NCBI RefSeq assembly: GCF_036241575.1
Contig: NZ_CP108455.1
Location: forward strand, 5,459,501-5,523,500
Direction of reading: 5' to 3'
DNA: 64,000 bases
Source of the DNA: Streptomyces sp. NBC_01267
GTDB taxonomy: Bacteria > Actinomycetota > Actinomycetes > Streptomycetales > Streptomycetaceae
The notes below the pieces were generated by a model. It searched no databases. It worked only from the letters and a program-made list of their open reading frames with translations, and was not told where the DNA came from. The first letter of the stretch is position 1. Each line of letters begins with the position of its first letter. Made by a program: the position numbers and the translations under genes. This document shows positions 24,764 through 36,626 of this stretch, one piece after another.

Positions 24764-27700
24764 GTGACGACCGAGCCGACCACCGCATCGCCCACCGCAT
24801 CACCCACCACATGGCCCAGCGCCCCGGCGGGCCCCCGCACCGCCCCCCGCACCGCCACCCGCCGCCGTCCCGCCGTCGGGCGGGACGCCCTCTGCGACGC
24901 CGTCCGGTCCCACCTCGCCGGTGGCGGTGGCGTTCTCCTCACCGGGCCCGCGGGCATCGGCAGGACGACGGTGGTGTCCCGGCTCTCGGCGGAGCTGAGC
25001 GCCTGCGGGTACCAGGTACTGAGCTGCTCGCCGTCCCCGTCCGAACGGGACAGCCCCTACCTCGGCCTCATCGATCTGCTGGCCGGTGTCCCGGACAGCA
25101 CACTCGCCGAACTCGGCAGTCACGAAAGGGCCGTGCTCGAAGGGGCCCTGTTACGGCGCACACCGCCCGAAGGGGCCGATCCGACCGGCGGACGTGACGC
25201 GCTCGTCCTGCGCATCGCAGTCCGCAAGCTCCTCACGCTGCTGGGCGGCGAGCGCCCGCTCCTGCTGGCCGTCGACGACGCACAGTGGCTCGACACCCCC
25301 ACCGCGCAGACCCTGGGCTTCCTCGCCGGACGTGCAGGGCATGCAGGACATGCAGGACGTACGGGATGTGCAGCAGGCGCCGGACGCGGCGGACCCGGAC
25401 CGGCCGTACTGGTCGCGCTGCGTACGGGACCCCGGACGGGACCCCCGTCGTACGAGGGGTACCAGGCGTACGCGGCACACGACGCAGCGGAGCGGTACGA
25501 GGCCGACGCCCCGCAGGAGTGGTGCCCGCAGCCGGTGCGCAGGGTGCCGATGCCGCCCATGACCGCCCGCGAGGTCGCCGAACTGCTCGACGGGCACGAC
25601 GAACCGCCCTGGCCGAAGCCGCTCCTCACCCGCCTGCACCAGGCCGGCGGCGGAAATCCCCGTACGGTACTGGAACTCAGCTCCGCCCTCACCGAGCGGG
25701 TCAGGCTCGCCGGGGGAGCGCTGCCCGACTCCACCGAACCGCTCCCCGTCCCCGACTCCCTGCGCCGACCGGTCCTCGACCGGATCGCCGCCCTGCTGCC
25801 GAGCGCCCGGCAGACGCTGGTCACCGCGAGCGCCGCCGCCCGCCCCACCGTGGAGCTGCTGATGCGCGCGGGCGGCCGGCAGGCCCCGGCCGACATCGAC
25901 ACCTGCGTACGGCACGGCCTCCTCCAGGCGTCGGACCACGGCCTCATCAGCTTCCCGGACCCGCTGACACCGATGGTGCTGCAGGCGGAGACCCCGTACG
26001 GACTCCGGGCGGACGCCCACCGCGCCCTCGCCGAAGCGACCGACGACCCGGTCGAACGCGCCCACCACCTCGGCCGGCTCACGGCGGGCCCGGACTCCGC
26101 GGTGGCGGCCCGGCTCGTCGACGCCGCCACCGCCGCGCGCCGTCGGGGCGCGCCGGGAACCGCGGCGCGGCTCGGCCGCCTGGCCGCGCGGTGCACCCCG
26201 ACCGACGAGACGCACGTCGACACCGACCGGCGGCTCACCGCCGCGGAGGACGGGCTGGAGGCAGGGGACTTCGACTTCGCCCGGCAGCTCGCCTACGAGG
26301 TGCTGGGCGACGCCGACCGGCCCGCCGACCGGGTACGCGCCTGGAACGTGGTCGTCGACTCCTGCGGTCAGGCGATGGCCGAGATCGCGGACGTCTTCCC
26401 CGCGGCGGTGCACGACGCGGGCCGGGACCCCGCGCTGCTGGCCCAGCTGCACTACCGGATGAGCTGGCGCGAGTGGATGGTCGGAGGTTCGGCGGCCCGC
26501 GCGCACGGTTATGCGGTCCGCGCCGCCGGGCTCGCCGGACAGGCGGGGGACCGGCGGACGGAACTCCTCGCGCTGACCCAACAGGCGGCCCTCGAACTCT
26601 TCCTGGGGCTGCCCGAGGCGGAGACCACCCTCGCCACCGCGCTCACCGCACCCCACGACGTGCACGCCATGGCCCACCACAACGGGCCGATCTACCTCAA
26701 GCACCGGTTCCACCTGGTGCACGACCGGTTGGACGAGGCCAGAACCGAACTCCGCACCCTGGTGTACACGCTGCGGCAGCGCGGTTCGGCGGAGAGCCTG
26801 AGCCAGTGCCTGATCGGCCTCGCCCAGGTCGAGATCGAACGCGGTCGCTGCCGCCAGGCGCTGACCGTAGCCCGCCAGAGCCTGCGCATCGCCGAACAGG
26901 CCGGGCTGAGCCAGGGGCCCGCCTGGTATGCGGTGTCGCTCGCGGAGACGGCGGGCGGAACCCTCGGCCGGGCGCTCGCCGCGGCCGAGACCGCCCGGCA
27001 GCACAGCGAGGACGACGACGACCGGCTCTTCCTCCCCCGGGCCCTGCACGCCGAGGGCCGGATCCTGCTGTTCGGCGGCGAGAGTGCCCGAGCGGCCGAA
27101 CTGCTCCGGCGTACGGGGGAGATGGAGACGGCGCAGGGGCAGCAGGACCCGGCGACCCGGCGCTGGCACGCCGACCTCGCGGAAGCCCTGGCGCGCAGTG
27201 GTGCGACGGACGAGGCGACGGCGGTCATCACCCGGGCCCGCGCCCAGGCCGTGCGGCTCGGGCGGCCCGGGGTCGTCGCCACGCTCGACAGGTCGGCCGC
27301 GGCCGTCAACGAGGCGCGCGGCGAACTCGCCCTGGCCGCCGCCGGATTCGAGGACGCGGCGGCACGCCTCCGAGCCGCCCGCTACCCCCTGGAGGAGGCC
27401 CGCACCCGGCTGGCGCTGGGCCGGGTCCTGCGCCGTACCGGAGACGACGCGGCAGCGCACGCCGCCTTCGCGGAAGCCCTGCGGATCTTCACCAGGGCGG
27501 ACGCCAGGGCGTGGGTCTCACTGGCCCGCGCCGAGCGCGACCGGGCGGAGAACGGCGCGGTCCTCCTCCCCGAGGGCGCCTGGACGGAACGGCTCACGTC
27601 GACCGAGCGCAGCGTGGTCGCCCGCGTCGCCCAGGGCGCCACCAACCGGGAGGTCGCTGCCGGACTCGTCCTCAGCGTGAAGACCGTGGAGGCGGCGCTC

Positions 27701-27778
27701 ACCCGCGCGTACCGCAAACTCGGGGCCAAGTCGCGGGTGGAGATCACCCGCATCGTCATGGCGCGGCCGACGGCGTGA
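24764..27778 (+). CDS. LAL-type LuxR-family regulator (1004 aa)
   Basis: An N-terminal AAA/STAND ATPase region has Walker A GPAGIGRTT (61-69) and Walker B LLLAVDDAQW. A long alpha-helical TPR-like middle follows, and a C-terminal LuxR helix-turn-helix (LTSTERSVVARVAQGATNRE, then SVKTVEAALTRAYRKLG). Large regulators of this kind often activate biosynthetic clusters. The Walker A lysine is replaced by Arg67, so ATP handling may differ. The GTG at 24764 follows GGAGGGG. It is convergent with the large PKS and is its most likely pathway regulator. Confidence 0.88.
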   Translation: MTTEPTTASPTASPTTWPSAPAGPRTAPRTATRRRPAVGRDALCDAVRSHLAGGGGVLLTGPAGIGRTTVVSRLSAELSACGYQVLSCSPSPSERDSPYLGLIDLLAGVPDSTLAELGSHERAVLEGALLRRTPPEGADPTGGRDALVLRIAVRKLLTLLGGERPLLLAVDDAQWLDTPTAQTLGFLAGRAGHAGHAGRTGCAAGAGRGGPGPAVLVALRTGPRTGPPSYEGYQAYAAHDAAERYEADAPQEWCPQPVRRVPMPPMTAREVAELLDGHDEPPWPKPLLTRLHQAGGGNPRTVLELSSALTERVRLAGGALPDSTEPLPVPDSLRRPVLDRIAALLPSARQTLVTASAAARPTVELLMRAGGRQAPADIDTCVRHGLLQASDHGLISFPDPLTPMVLQAETPYGLRADAHRALAEATDDPVERAHHLGRLTAGPDSAVAARLVDAATAARRRGAPGTAARLGRLAARCTPTDETHVDTDRRLTAAEDGLEAGDFDFARQLAYEVLGDADRPADRVRAWNVVVDSCGQAMAEIADVFPAAVHDAGRDPALLAQLHYRMSWREWMVGGSAARAHGYAVRAAGLAGQAGDRRTELLALTQQAALELFLGLPEAETTLATALTAPHDVHAMAHHNGPIYLKHRFHLVHDRLDEARTELRTLVYTLRQRGSAESLSQCLIGLAQVEIERGRCRQALTVARQSLRIAEQAGLSQGPAWYAVSLAETAGGTLGRALAAAETARQHSEDDDDRLFLPRALHAEGRILLFGGESARAAELLRRTGEMETAQGQQDPATRRWHADLAEALARSGATDEATAVITRARAQAVRLGRPGVVATLDRSAAAVNEARGELALAAAGFEDAAARLRAARYPLEEARTRLALGRVLRRTGDDAAAHAAFAEALRIFTRADARAWVSLARAERDRAENGAVLLPEGAWTERLTSTERSVVARVAQGATNREVAAGLVLSVKTVEAALTRAYRKLGAKSRVEITRIVMARPTA

Positions 27779-27850
27779 CGGCTGGACTCCCCTCTCGCTC
27801 CGCCCTCTCGCTCCGCCCGGACCATGACGTGACGTACCTCCCCGGCGCGG

Positions 27851-30800
27851 TCAGCGGCGGGCGGAGAGCCAGTCGTGGACGGCGAGAGCAGTTGTACGGG
27901 CGTGGTCCTCCAGTACGGTGAAGTGGTCGCCGGGCACCGTGACTTCGGCGTGCGGCAGACGCCACGCCCCGGCCGCTTCGATGCCGGGCAGACCGTCCCC
28001 GGCCCGGACGAAGAGGGTGGCGGCCGAGAGCGCCTTCGGTTCCCAGTCGGAGAAGAGGTCCAGGTACCCGGCCATCGCGGTGAGCCGGTCGGTCTCCGCC
28101 GGGGCGAACCGTGCGGCCTTGTCGAGCATGTGCACGGTCATCGGGGAGAGTGCGGGACCGTCACCGTGACGGCTGCCGCTGCCGCTCCGGCCGCCACGGG
28201 GGTTGTCGCCCGGGAAGGTGTCGACCAGGACGACGGCGGACGGGTGGACGCCCGCGTGTTCCAGGCGTTCGGCGACCGCGTGTGCCACCCATCCACCGGC
28301 CGAGCGCCCCAGCAGGGCGAACGGCTCGTCGCCCGCGGAGGCGAGTACGGCGGCGGCCTGCACCGCCACGAAGGCGTCCAGCGTGCCGGGCAGCGCCTCA
28401 CCCGGCAGGAACCCCGGATTCGGCAGCACCGAAACGGGCCGCAGGCCCTGGAGGTCCCGCCCGAAGCGGATGTACTCGTGCGGGCCGGAGAGCGCGCTGA
28501 GCGCCGGGAAGCAGATCAGACGTGGCCCGACGCCGCCGGTCGCGACGGTGAGGGGGGCGGGCGGCGCGCCGAGGGCTTCGGCGCTGTCGAACACCGCACG
28601 GAACCGGGAGGCGATCGTCAGCAGCGCGATGCCTTCCCACGCCTTGCCACGGGCGCACGCCGTACGGAAGAGAGCGGACAGCGAGTCGGTGGCGGAGGCA
28701 GAGGAGGCAGAGGAGGCGGCGGAGGCGGCGGAGGCGGCGGAGGACGGCCGGTCCGGGGCGTCCGGTGTTTCCGGGGTGGTCCGGGACCAGCGCTCCTCCA
28801 GGTGGGCGGCGACCTCACGGGGCGTGGGGTAGTCGAAGAGGAGCGTGGCCGGCAGGGCGAGCCCCGTCACCGTCGCGAGCCGGTTGCGCAGCTCGACGGC
28901 GGCCAGCGAGTCGAGCCCCAACTCGGCCAGCGGGCGGTCCGGTTCGACTGCCGACGGGTCCGCGCCGTGGCCGAGCGCCGTGGCGGCTTCCGTGCGTACC
29001 TCCGCCAGGAGCAGTGCGCCGTGTTCGCCCGCAGGCGTGGCGGCGAGCCGTCGCCGCAGGGATTCACCTCCGGCGGGCGCGGACTCCGTGCCGGCCGCGG
29101 CGATCCGCCGGGCGGGCCCACGACCCGGCACGCGCAGCGGCGCCCCGGCCGACCCGGAGGCCTCCGGGTTCATGCGGGCTGCCACCAGGACCGCGTCCCG
29201 GCCGTCGACGGCGGCGTCGAAGAGCGCGAGGCCCTCCTCGGTCCGCAGCGGGACGAAACCGGAACGGGTCATCCGGCGCAGATCCGCGTCGCGCAGGGCA
29301 GCGGTCATACCGCCGCTCTGCTGCCACGGCCCCCAGGCGAGAGAGACAGCGGGCAGGCCGAGATCCCTGCGGTGCTGTGCCAGCGCGTCCAGGTACGCGT
29401 TCGCCGCCGCGTAGTTGCCCTGGCCGCCGGAGCCGAACACCCCGGCCACCGAGGAGAACAGCGCGAAGACGGCCAGGTCGCTGTCCCGGGTCAACTCGTG
29501 CAGGGCCAGCGCCGCGTCCACCTTCGGCCGCAGCACCCGGTCCAGACGCTCCGGGGTGAGCGCCGGGATCACCCCGTCGTCCAGCACGCCCGCGGTGTGC
29601 ACCACACCGGTCAGCGGGTGCGCCTCCGGTACGTCCGCGAGGAGCGCGGCGAGCGCCGTGCGGTCGGCGACATCGCACGCCGCTACCGTCACCTCGACAC
29701 CCAACTCGGCCAGCTCCGCGCGAAGTTCACCGGTGCCGGGCGTATCCGCTCCGCGCCGTCCGACGAGCAGCAGGTGACGCACGCCGTGTGCGACCGCGAG
29801 ATGGCGGGCGAACGACATGCCGAGGGAGCCGGAGCCCCCGGTGATCAGGACGGTGCCCGCAGGGTTCAGCCGGGGCCTGGGCCGTGAACCTTCGTCGGCC
29901 TCCGCCATGCCGGACGCACGGACCAGCCTCGGTACGTACGCGACCCCGGCTCGCACGGCCAACTGTGGCTCCGGGCTCGCCAGGACCCGGGCCAACACCC
30001 CCGAGGAGGCCGGGTGGTCGTCGATGTCGACCAGGGCGAAGCGGCCGGGGTTCTCCGTCTGCGCCGAGCGGAGCAGTCCCCATACCGGCGCACAGGTGAG
30101 AGCAGCATCCTCCGCACCGCTGCCTCTGCCGCTGCTGGCGCAGCCGTTGACGCTGTCTGCCTCCGCTCCTGTGTGGAGAGCGCCCGAAGTGAGCACCACC
30201 AGACGGGAGTTCGCCAGTCGCTCCTCGGCGAGCCAGTCCTGCACGAGCCGCAGCGCCCATCCGGCCGTACTGTGCGCGGCCGACGCCCGGTCCTGCCCGT
30301 CCGCCTCGGTGAGCGGCGGACAGGCGACGACGACAGCCGGTGCGTCGGCGCCCGCCGAGGCGGGATCCGCGTACGCCGTCGGCCGGACGCCCGCCGGCAG
30401 GAACGCGTCGCGCAGCCACGGGCCGGGCTCGCCCAGAACACCCCACCCGGGCGGTCCGTCCGGCGCGGGGGCGGGGGAATCCGGCAGGCGCGTCCAGTCC
30501 AGGCGGAACAGGCAGTCACGAGGCGTGCCTACGCCGCTCATCTGTTCGCGGGGGAGCGGTCGCAGGACCAGTGACCGCACGGTGGCCACGGGCGCACCGG
30601 TCCCGTCGGTCAGCTCCAGCCGTGCTCCGTTCTCCGCGCCCGGCGACACCCGTACCCGCAGTCGGCGGGCACCGGACGCGTGGAGCCGGACACCGCTCCA
30701 GGCGAACGGCAGCGACACCGCCGTGCTGTCGCTGCTGCTGCTGCTGCCGGTGCCGGTGCCGGTGCCGGTGCCGGTGCCGCTGTCGCCGTCGCCCGGTGCG

Positions 30801-33800
30801 GATCCGTCGAGTGTCATGGCGTGCAGTGCCGCGTCCAGCAGGGCCGGATGCAGGGTGAACAGACCGGCGTTGACGTGCTCCTCCTCCGGGAGCGAGACCT
30901 CGGCGAGGATGTCGGCGCCCAGCCGCCAGGCGGCCCGCAGGCCCTGGAAAGCCGGTCCGTAGTGGAGCCCGCCGCGCGCGAACCGGTCGTAGAGTCCGAC
31001 GCCGGACCGCGCCCCGGACCCGGATCGGGACTCGGACCCGGACCCGGACCCGGTCCTGGACTCGGTCCCGGATCCGTCGTCGAGCGGCAGCGGGACGGCG
31101 CCCGCAGGCGGCCACACGGACGGCGTGGCTACTGGCTCCGGCAGCTCCTGCGGGCCCTCGGAAGCGAGGATCCCGGAGGCGTGGCGGCTCCATGTCCCGT
31201 CGTACGAGGTCGTGCGCGGCCGTGCGTGGAACACCACCGCCCGTCGCCCGCCCGCGTCCGGTCGCGCCACCTTCACCTGCAGTTCGACCGTCTCGTCGGC
31301 GGGCAGCGACAGCGGTGCCGTCAGGGTGAGTTCCTCCAGCACCGGGGTTCCCACCCGGTCACCTGCGTGAACCGCCATGTCGACGAACGCTGTTGCCGGC
31401 AGGAGCACGCTGTCCAGCACCGTGTGGTCGGCCAGCCAGGGCTGGTCCCGCAGGGACAGCAGGCCGTTCAGCAGCAGCCCGTCGTCGTCCGCCGTCGCCG
31501 TGGCGGACCGCAGGAACGGGTGAGGTGCGGCTTCCGGCTCCGCCGTGGCGGCGTCCGGCCGGTCGGCGTCGAGCCAGTAGCGCCCGCGCTGGAACGCGTA
31601 CAGCGGCAACGCCGTACGCTGCGCCCCGCGTCCGGCGAAGACCGCGCGCCAGTCCACACCCACGCCGTGCGCGTGCAGCGCGGCCACCGTGGCGAGCAGC
31701 GCCTCGGCCTCCGGCCGGGACCCGCGCAGCGTCGGGACGACCAGGGGCGCGGGGCCGTGCGCGGGGGTGCGCGTATCGGAGAGGCAGTCGCGTGCCAGGC
31801 CCGTGAGCACGCCGTCCGGGCCGAGTTCGACGAAGTGCGTCGCGCCCTTCTCCCGCAGATACCGCACCGTGTCGGCGAAGCGGACCGGGCGGCGTACGTG
31901 GTCCACCCAGTAGCCGGGCGCGCACAGTTCCCCGTCCGTGGCGAGCCGGTCCGCCACGGCGGTCACCAGCGGAATCCCCGGCCGCGAGTAGGTGATGTCC
32001 CGCGCCACCGCGGCGAACGCGTCGAGCATGGGCTCCATGCGCGCCGAGTGGAAGGCATGGCTCACCTGAAGTCGCCTGGTCTCGCGGCCCTGTTCGCGCC
32101 AGTGCGCGAGGACGTCCAGTACCGCCGGCTCGTCACCGGAGACGACCACCGAGCGGCCGTTCACGGCCGCGATCTCCACCTCCCGCTCCCGGCCCGCCAG
32201 GAACGCGGCGATCTCGCCCTCGTCGGCCCGTACCGCGGCCATCGCCCCGCCCGCGGGCAGCGCGTCCATCAGACGGCCGCGGGCCGCCACCAGGGTGCAG
32301 GCGTCCGCCAGGGACAGCATCCCGGCGGCGTGGGCCGCCGCCACCTCGCCGACGGAGTGCCCCGCCACCAGGTCGGGGCGTACACCCCAGGACTCCAGCA
32401 GCCGGAACAGGGCCACCTCCAGGGCGAACAGCGCGGGCTGCGCGAACAGCGTCGTATCGAGCAGCCCGCCCCTCTCCGGTCCGTCCGACCCGTCCGAACT
32501 GCTTGTTCCCTCGGCGAACACCACGTCCCGCAGCGGCTTCGGCAGGAGCGGATCCAGCAGTGCACAGGTCTCGTCGAAGGAGCGGGCGAAGACGGGATGG
32601 GCCCCGTACAGCTCCCGGCCCATGCCGAGGCGCTGACTGCCCTGGCCGGTGAAGAGGAAGACCACCTGGCCCGCCGGGCGCGGGCCGCTCGTGCTCACGC
32701 CCGGCCGGTGCCGTCCTCCGGCCACCGCGTCGAGGGAGGCGAGCAGTTCGTCGCGGTCGGCGGCCACCACCACCGCACGGTGCTCGAAGGCGGCGCGGGC
32801 CGTGGCCAGGGAGAACCCGAAGTCCAGCAGGCTCGTCCCGGGGCGTGCGGCCACATCGGCGCGCAGCCGCCGGGCCTGAGCGAGGAGCCCCGGGGCGCTC
32901 CTCGCCGACACCGGGAACGGTACGGCTGTTCCCGCTCCCTCCCGCGCGGCCGGGGAGCCGATGTCCGGGACGTCCGGGGTGCCCGGGGTGCCCAGGGTGT
33001 CCGGGGCGTCCGGATCACCCGAGGCAACGGAGGCACCCGGATCTGCCGCAGCGGCCCGCTCACGTACCGTCGCGGCCTGCTCAGGTACCGCAGACGCCTG
33101 GTCGAGTACCGGAGAGAACTGGTCGGGTACCGCAGGCGCCTGCTCAAGTACCAGGTGTGCGTTGGTCCCACTGATCCCGAAGGACGACACCCCTGCCCGC
33201 CGTGGCCTGCCCGTCCGGGGCCACGGCATCGGCCGGGTCAGCAGCGACAGCGTGCCCGACGACCAGTCCACCCGCGGTGTCGGCTCGTCGGCGTGCAGCG
33301 TCCGGGGCAGCACCCCGTGCGCCATCGCCTGGACCATCTTCATCACCCCGGCCATCCCCGCCGCGGCCTGCGTGTGCCCGAAGTTGGACTTGACCGACCC
33401 CAGCCACAGGGGGTTCTCCCGCGTGTCCTGCCCGTAGGCCGCGAGGAACGCCTCCGCCTCGATGACGTCACCGAGCCGGGTACCCGTGCCGTGCGCCTCC
33501 ACCGCGTCGATCTCCGCGGGGGCCAGCCGCGCGTCGGCCAGGGCCTGGCGGATCACCCGTTGCTGAGCCGGTCCGTGCGGCGCCGTCAGGCCGTTGCTCG
33601 CTCCGTCCTGATTCACCGCGGAGCCGCGGACCACGGCCAGCACCCGGTAGCCCGCCCGCCGCGCCTCCGACAGCCGGGTGACCAGGAGCATTCCCGCGCC
33701 TTCGGCCCACGCGGTGCCGTCCGCCGACGCACCGAACGCCTTGCAGCGGCCGTCGGGGGCCAGCGCGCGCTGCCTGCTGAACTCGACGAAGGAGTGCGGC

Positions 33801-36376
33801 GCCGACATCACCGTGACACCACCGGCCAGCGCGAGCGAGCACTCGCCCCTGCGCAGCGCCTGGACCGCCAGGTGCAGGGCCACCAACGACGACGAGCACG
33901 CCGTGTCCACGGTCATCGCGGGCCCTTCCAGCCCCAGGGCGTAGGCGATACGGCCGGACGCGACGCTGCCCGCGCTGCCGATGGCGAGATAGCCCTCCAC
34001 CCGCTCCGGTGTGCGGACGAAACGGCTGGCGTAGTCGCTGTACATGAGCCCCGCGTACACACCGGTGGGCGTCCCGCGCACCGTGCCGGGATCGATCCCG
34101 GCGTGCTCGAAGGCCTCCCAGGCGACTTCGAGCAGCAGCCGGTGCTGCGGATCCATCGCCAGGGCCTCGCGGGGCGAGATACCGAAGAAGGCCGGATCGA
34201 ACCGGTCCACGCCGGACAGGAAGCCACCCTCGCGTACGTACGTCCGCCCCGTCCGCCCGGGATCCGGGTCGTACAGCCCGTCCAGGTCCCACCCCCGGTC
34301 GGCGGGGAACGGGGTGATGGCGTCGACGCCCTCGTCGACCAGCCGCCACAGGTCCTCCGGGGACTCCACACCGCCCGGGAAGCGGCAGGCCATCCCGACG
34401 ATCACCACCGGGTCGTCGGCCGGGTCCGCGCCCTCCGGGCGGGTGGCCGCGGCGTCCGCGGGCACGCCGGAGAGCCGTGCCCGGAGGTGAGCGGCCAGTT
34501 CCGTCGTGGTGGGGAAGTCGAAGGCGGCGGCCTCGGACAGGGGGAGCCCGGTCGCCGACGCCAGGCGGTCACGCAGCAGCGTCGACGTCAACGAGTCCAG
34601 CCCCAGGTCGCGGAACGCGGTCCCCGGCTCCACCTCGTCGACGGCGCAGCCCAGTACAGCGGCGACCTCGGTCCGTACCAGCGCGGCCAGATCCACCGAA
34701 CCGGCCCCCGCCGCCGGGGAGACCCCGGCCTCCAGGAGCCGCGCGGGCCGGTCCGCGAGCGCGTACCGCTTGGCCTTCCCCGAGGCGGTGCGCGGGATCA
34801 CGTCCACCTCGTACAGGGCGGCCGGGACCTTGAACGGCGACAGGTGTTCCCGGCAGGCGGCGAGGACCGCCCTCCTGTCGAGCGCGCCGGGTCTCTCCGG
34901 GACGAGATGGGCGACCGGCACCTCACCGAGCACGCCGTCCGGGCGGCCGGACACGGCGGCGTCCTTGACCCCCGGCAGCGCCAGCAGCACCGCCTCCACC
35001 TCGGAGGGGTGGATGTTCTCCCCGGCCCGGATGATCAGCTCGTCGACCCGGCCGGTGATGGTGACATCGCCCCGGGCATCGATCCGGGCCAGGTCACCCG
35101 TGCGGTACCAGCCGTCGCGCAGGACCTCGTCGGTGTCCTCGGGCCGACCGTGGTACCCGGCCATGACACCGGGCCCGCTGACCCACAACTCCCCTTCGCC
35201 CAGGGCCTCGCCGCCGTTGTCTCCGCCGAACCCGCTTCCGCCGTCGTTGCTGCCGTCGCCGATCCGCGCCCGCATGCCCGGCAGTACCTGCCCGCACGAA
35301 CCGGCCGCCCGGTCGACACCCGCTGCGGTCATGGTGACGGGCCCCGCCTCGGTGCTCCCGTAGTGCTCGAGGAACGGCACCCGGCAGATCTCCTCGAATT
35401 CCCGCTGGAAACCGGGCGGTGCGGCCACGCCGCCACTGACGCAGCCACGCAGTGCGGGCACCTTCAGCCCTTCGCCGCGTACGGCTTCCAGGAGCTTTCC
35501 GTACGTCGTCGGCACACCGGCCAGCAACGTGACCGGGGCGTCCGTCCGGCGCAGTTCACCCAGGACGTCCGTCACGGAGAACCGCGGCAGGAGCACAGCG
35601 CCGGCCCCGGTCGCGGTCACCCCGATGACGCACAGGATCTGGCCCATGGCGTGGTGGAGGGGCAGCGGCCACAGCAGGCGGTCGTCGGCGGACAGGCCGA
35701 GGACGCCGACGAAGCCGGACACCACCGACGACAGGCGGCTGCGCTGGGTGGACAGCACGCCCTTGGGGGCGCCCGTCGAACCGGAGGTGTAGAGCAGCCA
35801 CGCCACCTCGTCGAGCCCGAGGTCGTCCGGAGCCGGAACGGACGGTTCGGTGGTGGCCATGGACTCGTACGGGAGCGTGCCGTCGGTGTCCGCCGCGCTG
35901 CCGCCCTCACCCGCCGCCCCGGCCTCGTCCCGTACGCCGCCGGGCGTCCCGGTGTCCTGGACGAGCACCACGGTCAACTGCGGGCGCTCAGGTAACAGCA
36001 GCCGCAGCAGGCCCAGTCCGGCCCGGTCGGTGAAGACCACCCGGGCGCCGCTGTCGTCCAGCAGATGAGCCAGTTCCGCCCCGGTGCTCCGCGCGTCCAT
36101 CGGTACACCCACCGCGCCGGCCCTGGTGACTGCGAGCAGGCTCTCGACGGCTTCGACCCGGTTACCGAGAAGGACCGCCGCCCGCTCACCGTGCCGCAGA
36201 CCGAGCCCGGCCAGATGCCCGGCCAGCCGCCCGGTCCGCAGCTCCAACTCCGCGTAGGTCACCCGGGAACAGGAATCCTGGAAGGCGATCGTGGAGCCGC
36301 GGAGCCGGGCATGCTCCCGGAGCAGCTCGGGCAGGGGCCGGACGGGATCTGTGCGTGGTGTCACCGGGACGAACAC
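27851..36376 (-). CDS. Type I PKS, single module with CoA-ligase loading and TE (2841 aa)
   Basis: Domains in order: acyl-CoA ligase/adenylation 10-545 ([11 protein letters not shown] at 196-206); ACP1 with Ser595; KS 655-1080 with Cys827, His962, His1001; AT about 1235-1530 with Ser1341 in GHSVGE and HAFH 1440-1443, indicating malonyl-CoA; DH about 1618-1900 with His1651 and Asp1848; KR about 2174-2340 with GGSGSLG, Ser2309, Tyr2322 and an LDD motif (B-type); ACP2 Ser2490; TE about 2610-2841 with Ser2692 and His2818. No ER. It should activate a carboxylic acid, extend it once (or iteratively), reduce, possibly dehydrate, and release. The DH motif has Asp1655 where Gly is usual. The start is a GTG at 36376; a GTG at 36364 also fits. 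Confidence 0.93.
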   Translation of the reverse strand: MFVPVTPRTDPVRPLPELLREHARLRGSTIAFQDSCSRVTYAELELRTGRLAGHLAGLGLRHGERAAVLLGNRVEAVESLLAVTRAGAVGVPMDARSTGAELAHLLDDSGARVVFTDRAGLGLLRLLLPERPQLTVVLVQDTGTPGGVRDEAGAAGEGGSAADTDGTLPYESMATTEPSVPAPDDLGLDEVAWLLYTSGSTGAPKGVLSTQRSRLSSVVSGFVGVLGLSADDRLLWPLPLHHAMGQILCVIGVTATGAGAVLLPRFSVTDVLGELRRTDAPVTLLAGVPTTYGKLLEAVRGEGLKVPALRGCVSGGVAAPPGFQREFEEICRVPFLEHYGSTEAGPVTMTAAGVDRAAGSCGQVLPGMRARIGDGSNDGGSGFGGDNGGEALGEGELWVSGPGVMAGYHGRPEDTDEVLRDGWYRTGDLARIDARGDVTITGRVDELIIRAGENIHPSEVEAVLLALPGVKDAAVSGRPDGVLGEVPVAHLVPERPGALDRRAVLAACREHLSPFKVPAALYEVDVIPRTASGKAKRYALADRPARLLEAGVSPAAGAGSVDLAALVRTEVAAVLGCAVDEVEPGTAFRDLGLDSLTSTLLRDRLASATGLPLSEAAAFDFPTTTELAAHLRARLSGVPADAAATRPEGADPADDPVVIVGMACRFPGGVESPEDLWRLVDEGVDAITPFPADRGWDLDGLYDPDPGRTGRTYVREGGFLSGVDRFDPAFFGISPREALAMDPQHRLLLEVAWEAFEHAGIDPGTVRGTPTGVYAGLMYSDYASRFVRTPERVEGYLAIGSAGSVASGRIAYALGLEGPAMTVDTACSSSLVALHLAVQALRRGECSLALAGGVTVMSAPHSFVEFSRQRALAPDGRCKAFGASADGTAWAEGAGMLLVTRLSEARRAGYRVLAVVRGSAVNQDGASNGLTAPHGPAQQRVIRQALADARLAPAEIDAVEAHGTGTRLGDVIEAEAFLAAYGQDTRENPLWLGSVKSNFGHTQAAAGMAGVMKMVQAMAHGVLPRTLHADEPTPRVDWSSGTLSLLTRPMPWPRTGRPRRAGVSSFGISGTNAHLVLEQAPAVPDQFSPVLDQASAVPEQAATVRERAAAADPGASVASGDPDAPDTLGTPGTPDVPDIGSPAAREGAGTAVPFPVSARSAPGLLAQARRLRADVAARPGTSLLDFGFSLATARAAFEHRAVVVAADRDELLASLDAVAGGRHRPGVSTSGPRPAGQVVFLFTGQGSQRLGMGRELYGAHPVFARSFDETCALLDPLLPKPLRDVVFAEGTSSSDGSDGPERGGLLDTTLFAQPALFALEVALFRLLESWGVRPDLVAGHSVGEVAAAHAAGMLSLADACTLVAARGRLMDALPAGGAMAAVRADEGEIAAFLAGREREVEIAAVNGRSVVVSGDEPAVLDVLAHWREQGRETRRLQVSHAFHSARMEPMLDAFAAVARDITYSRPGIPLVTAVADRLATDGELCAPGYWVDHVRRPVRFADTVRYLREKGATHFVELGPDGVLTGLARDCLSDTRTPAHGPAPLVVPTLRGSRPEAEALLATVAALHAHGVGVDWRAVFAGRGAQRTALPLYAFQRGRYWLDADRPDAATAEPEAAPHPFLRSATATADDDGLLLNGLLSLRDQPWLADHTVLDSVLLPATAFVDMAVHAGDRVGTPVLEELTLTAPLSLPADETVELQVKVARPDAGGRRAVVFHARPRTTSYDGTWSRHASGILASEGPQELPEPVATPSVWPPAGAVPLPLDDGSGTESRTGSGSGSESRSGSGARSGVGLYDRFARGGLHYGPAFQGLRAAWRLGADILAEVSLPEEEHVNAGLFTLHPALLDAALHAMTLDGSAPGDGDSGTGTGTGTGTGSSSSSDSTAVSLPFAWSGVRLHASGARRLRVRVSPGAENGARLELTDGTGAPVATVRSLVLRPLPREQMSGVGTPRDCLFRLDWTRLPDSPAPAPDGPPGWGVLGEPGPWLRDAFLPAGVRPTAYADPASAGADAPAVVVACPPLTEADGQDRASAAHSTAGWALRLVQDWLAEERLANSRLVVLTSGALHTGAEADSVNGCASSGRGSGAEDAALTCAPVWGLLRSAQTENPGRFALVDIDDHPASSGVLARVLASPEPQLAVRAGVAYVPRLVRASGMAEADEGSRPRPRLNPAGTVLITGGSGSLGMSFARHLAVAHGVRHLLLVGRRGADTPGTGELRAELAELGVEVTVAACDVADRTALAALLADVPEAHPLTGVVHTAGVLDDGVIPALTPERLDRVLRPKVDAALALHELTRDSDLAVFALFSSVAGVFGSGGQGNYAAANAYLDALAQHRRDLGLPAVSLAWGPWQQSGGMTAALRDADLRRMTRSGFVPLRTEEGLALFDAAVDGRDAVLVAARMNPEASGSAGAPLRVPGRGPARRIAAAGTESAPAGGESLRRRLAATPAGEHGALLLAEVRTEAATALGHGADPSAVEPDRPLAELGLDSLAAVELRNRLATVTGLALPATLLFDYPTPREVAAHLEERWSRTTPETPDAPDRPSSAASAASAASSASSASATDSLSALFRTACARGKAWEGIALLTIASRFRAVFDSAEALGAPPAPLTVATGGVGPRLICFPALSALSGPHEYIRFGRDLQGLRPVSVLPNPGFLPGEALPGTLDAFVAVQAAAVLASAGDEPFALLGRSAGGWVAHAVAERLEHAGVHPSAVVLVDTFPGDNPRGGRSGSGSRHGDGPALSPMTVHMLDKAARFAPAETDRLTAMAGYLDLFSDWEPKALSAATLFVRAGDGLPGIEAAGAWRLPHAEVTVPGDHFTVLEDHARTTALAVHDWLSARR
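30731..30786 (-). repeat. Trinucleotide and hexanucleotide repeats inside the DH region
   Basis: On the plus strand GCTGCTGCTGCTGCTG runs into five or more CCGGTG units, encoding a (Gly-Thr)n-Ser-rich insert (residues about 1866-1884) in the DH domain. A second Gly/Ser-rich insert lies at about 1769-1793. All units are multiples of three, so length changes keep the frame. Confidence 0.85.
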
Positions 36377-36448
36377 TTCCTCTGCACGCGGGAGTTGATG
36401 GTGCCCACCGTATGGGGCTGCGGTGCGTACGTGAGAAGTGCCGTGTGG

Positions 36449-36523
36449 TCAGGGGGCGGGTTTCGAGAGGGCGAGGATCACCGCGTGGGCGCCCTTGCGC
36501 ATCTTCAACAGGACGCGCGGCAT
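36449..36523 (-). CDS. Short ORF with strong ribosome site upstream of the PKS (24 aa)
   Basis: ATG at 36523 is preceded 7 nt upstream by AGGAAGGA, better than the site of the PKS itself. The peptide begins MPRVLLKMRKGAHAVILALS and ends KPAP: basic, then hydrophobic. The stop is 72 nt before the PKS start, with no terminator between. It may be a leader peptide controlling PKS translation, a small cluster protein, or a RiPP-like precursor; no recognition sequence supports the last option. Confidence 0.5.
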   Translation of the reverse strand: MPRVLLKMRKGAHAVILALSKPAP

Positions 36524-36626
36524 GGTGTGTTCCTTCCTGTACCGGGGGGTGCGGAGAAGGCCGGACGGGTGGGCGGGACGGGAGGGATGGGCGGTACCGG
36601 GGTCGGGGCCGACCCCTCAACGCTTA

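Noticed and set aside
30680..35995. Very long plus-strand open frame (about 1770 codons) opposite the PKS
   Set aside because: It is the antisense of a high-GC gene with biased third positions; its composition is Arg/Gly/Pro-rich and contains no family motif, while the minus strand encodes complete PKS domains.
36449..36523. Calling the short ORF a RiPP precursor
   Set aside because: No leader/core motif, modification enzyme or peptidase gene is nearby; only a short, well-initiated ORF is supported.
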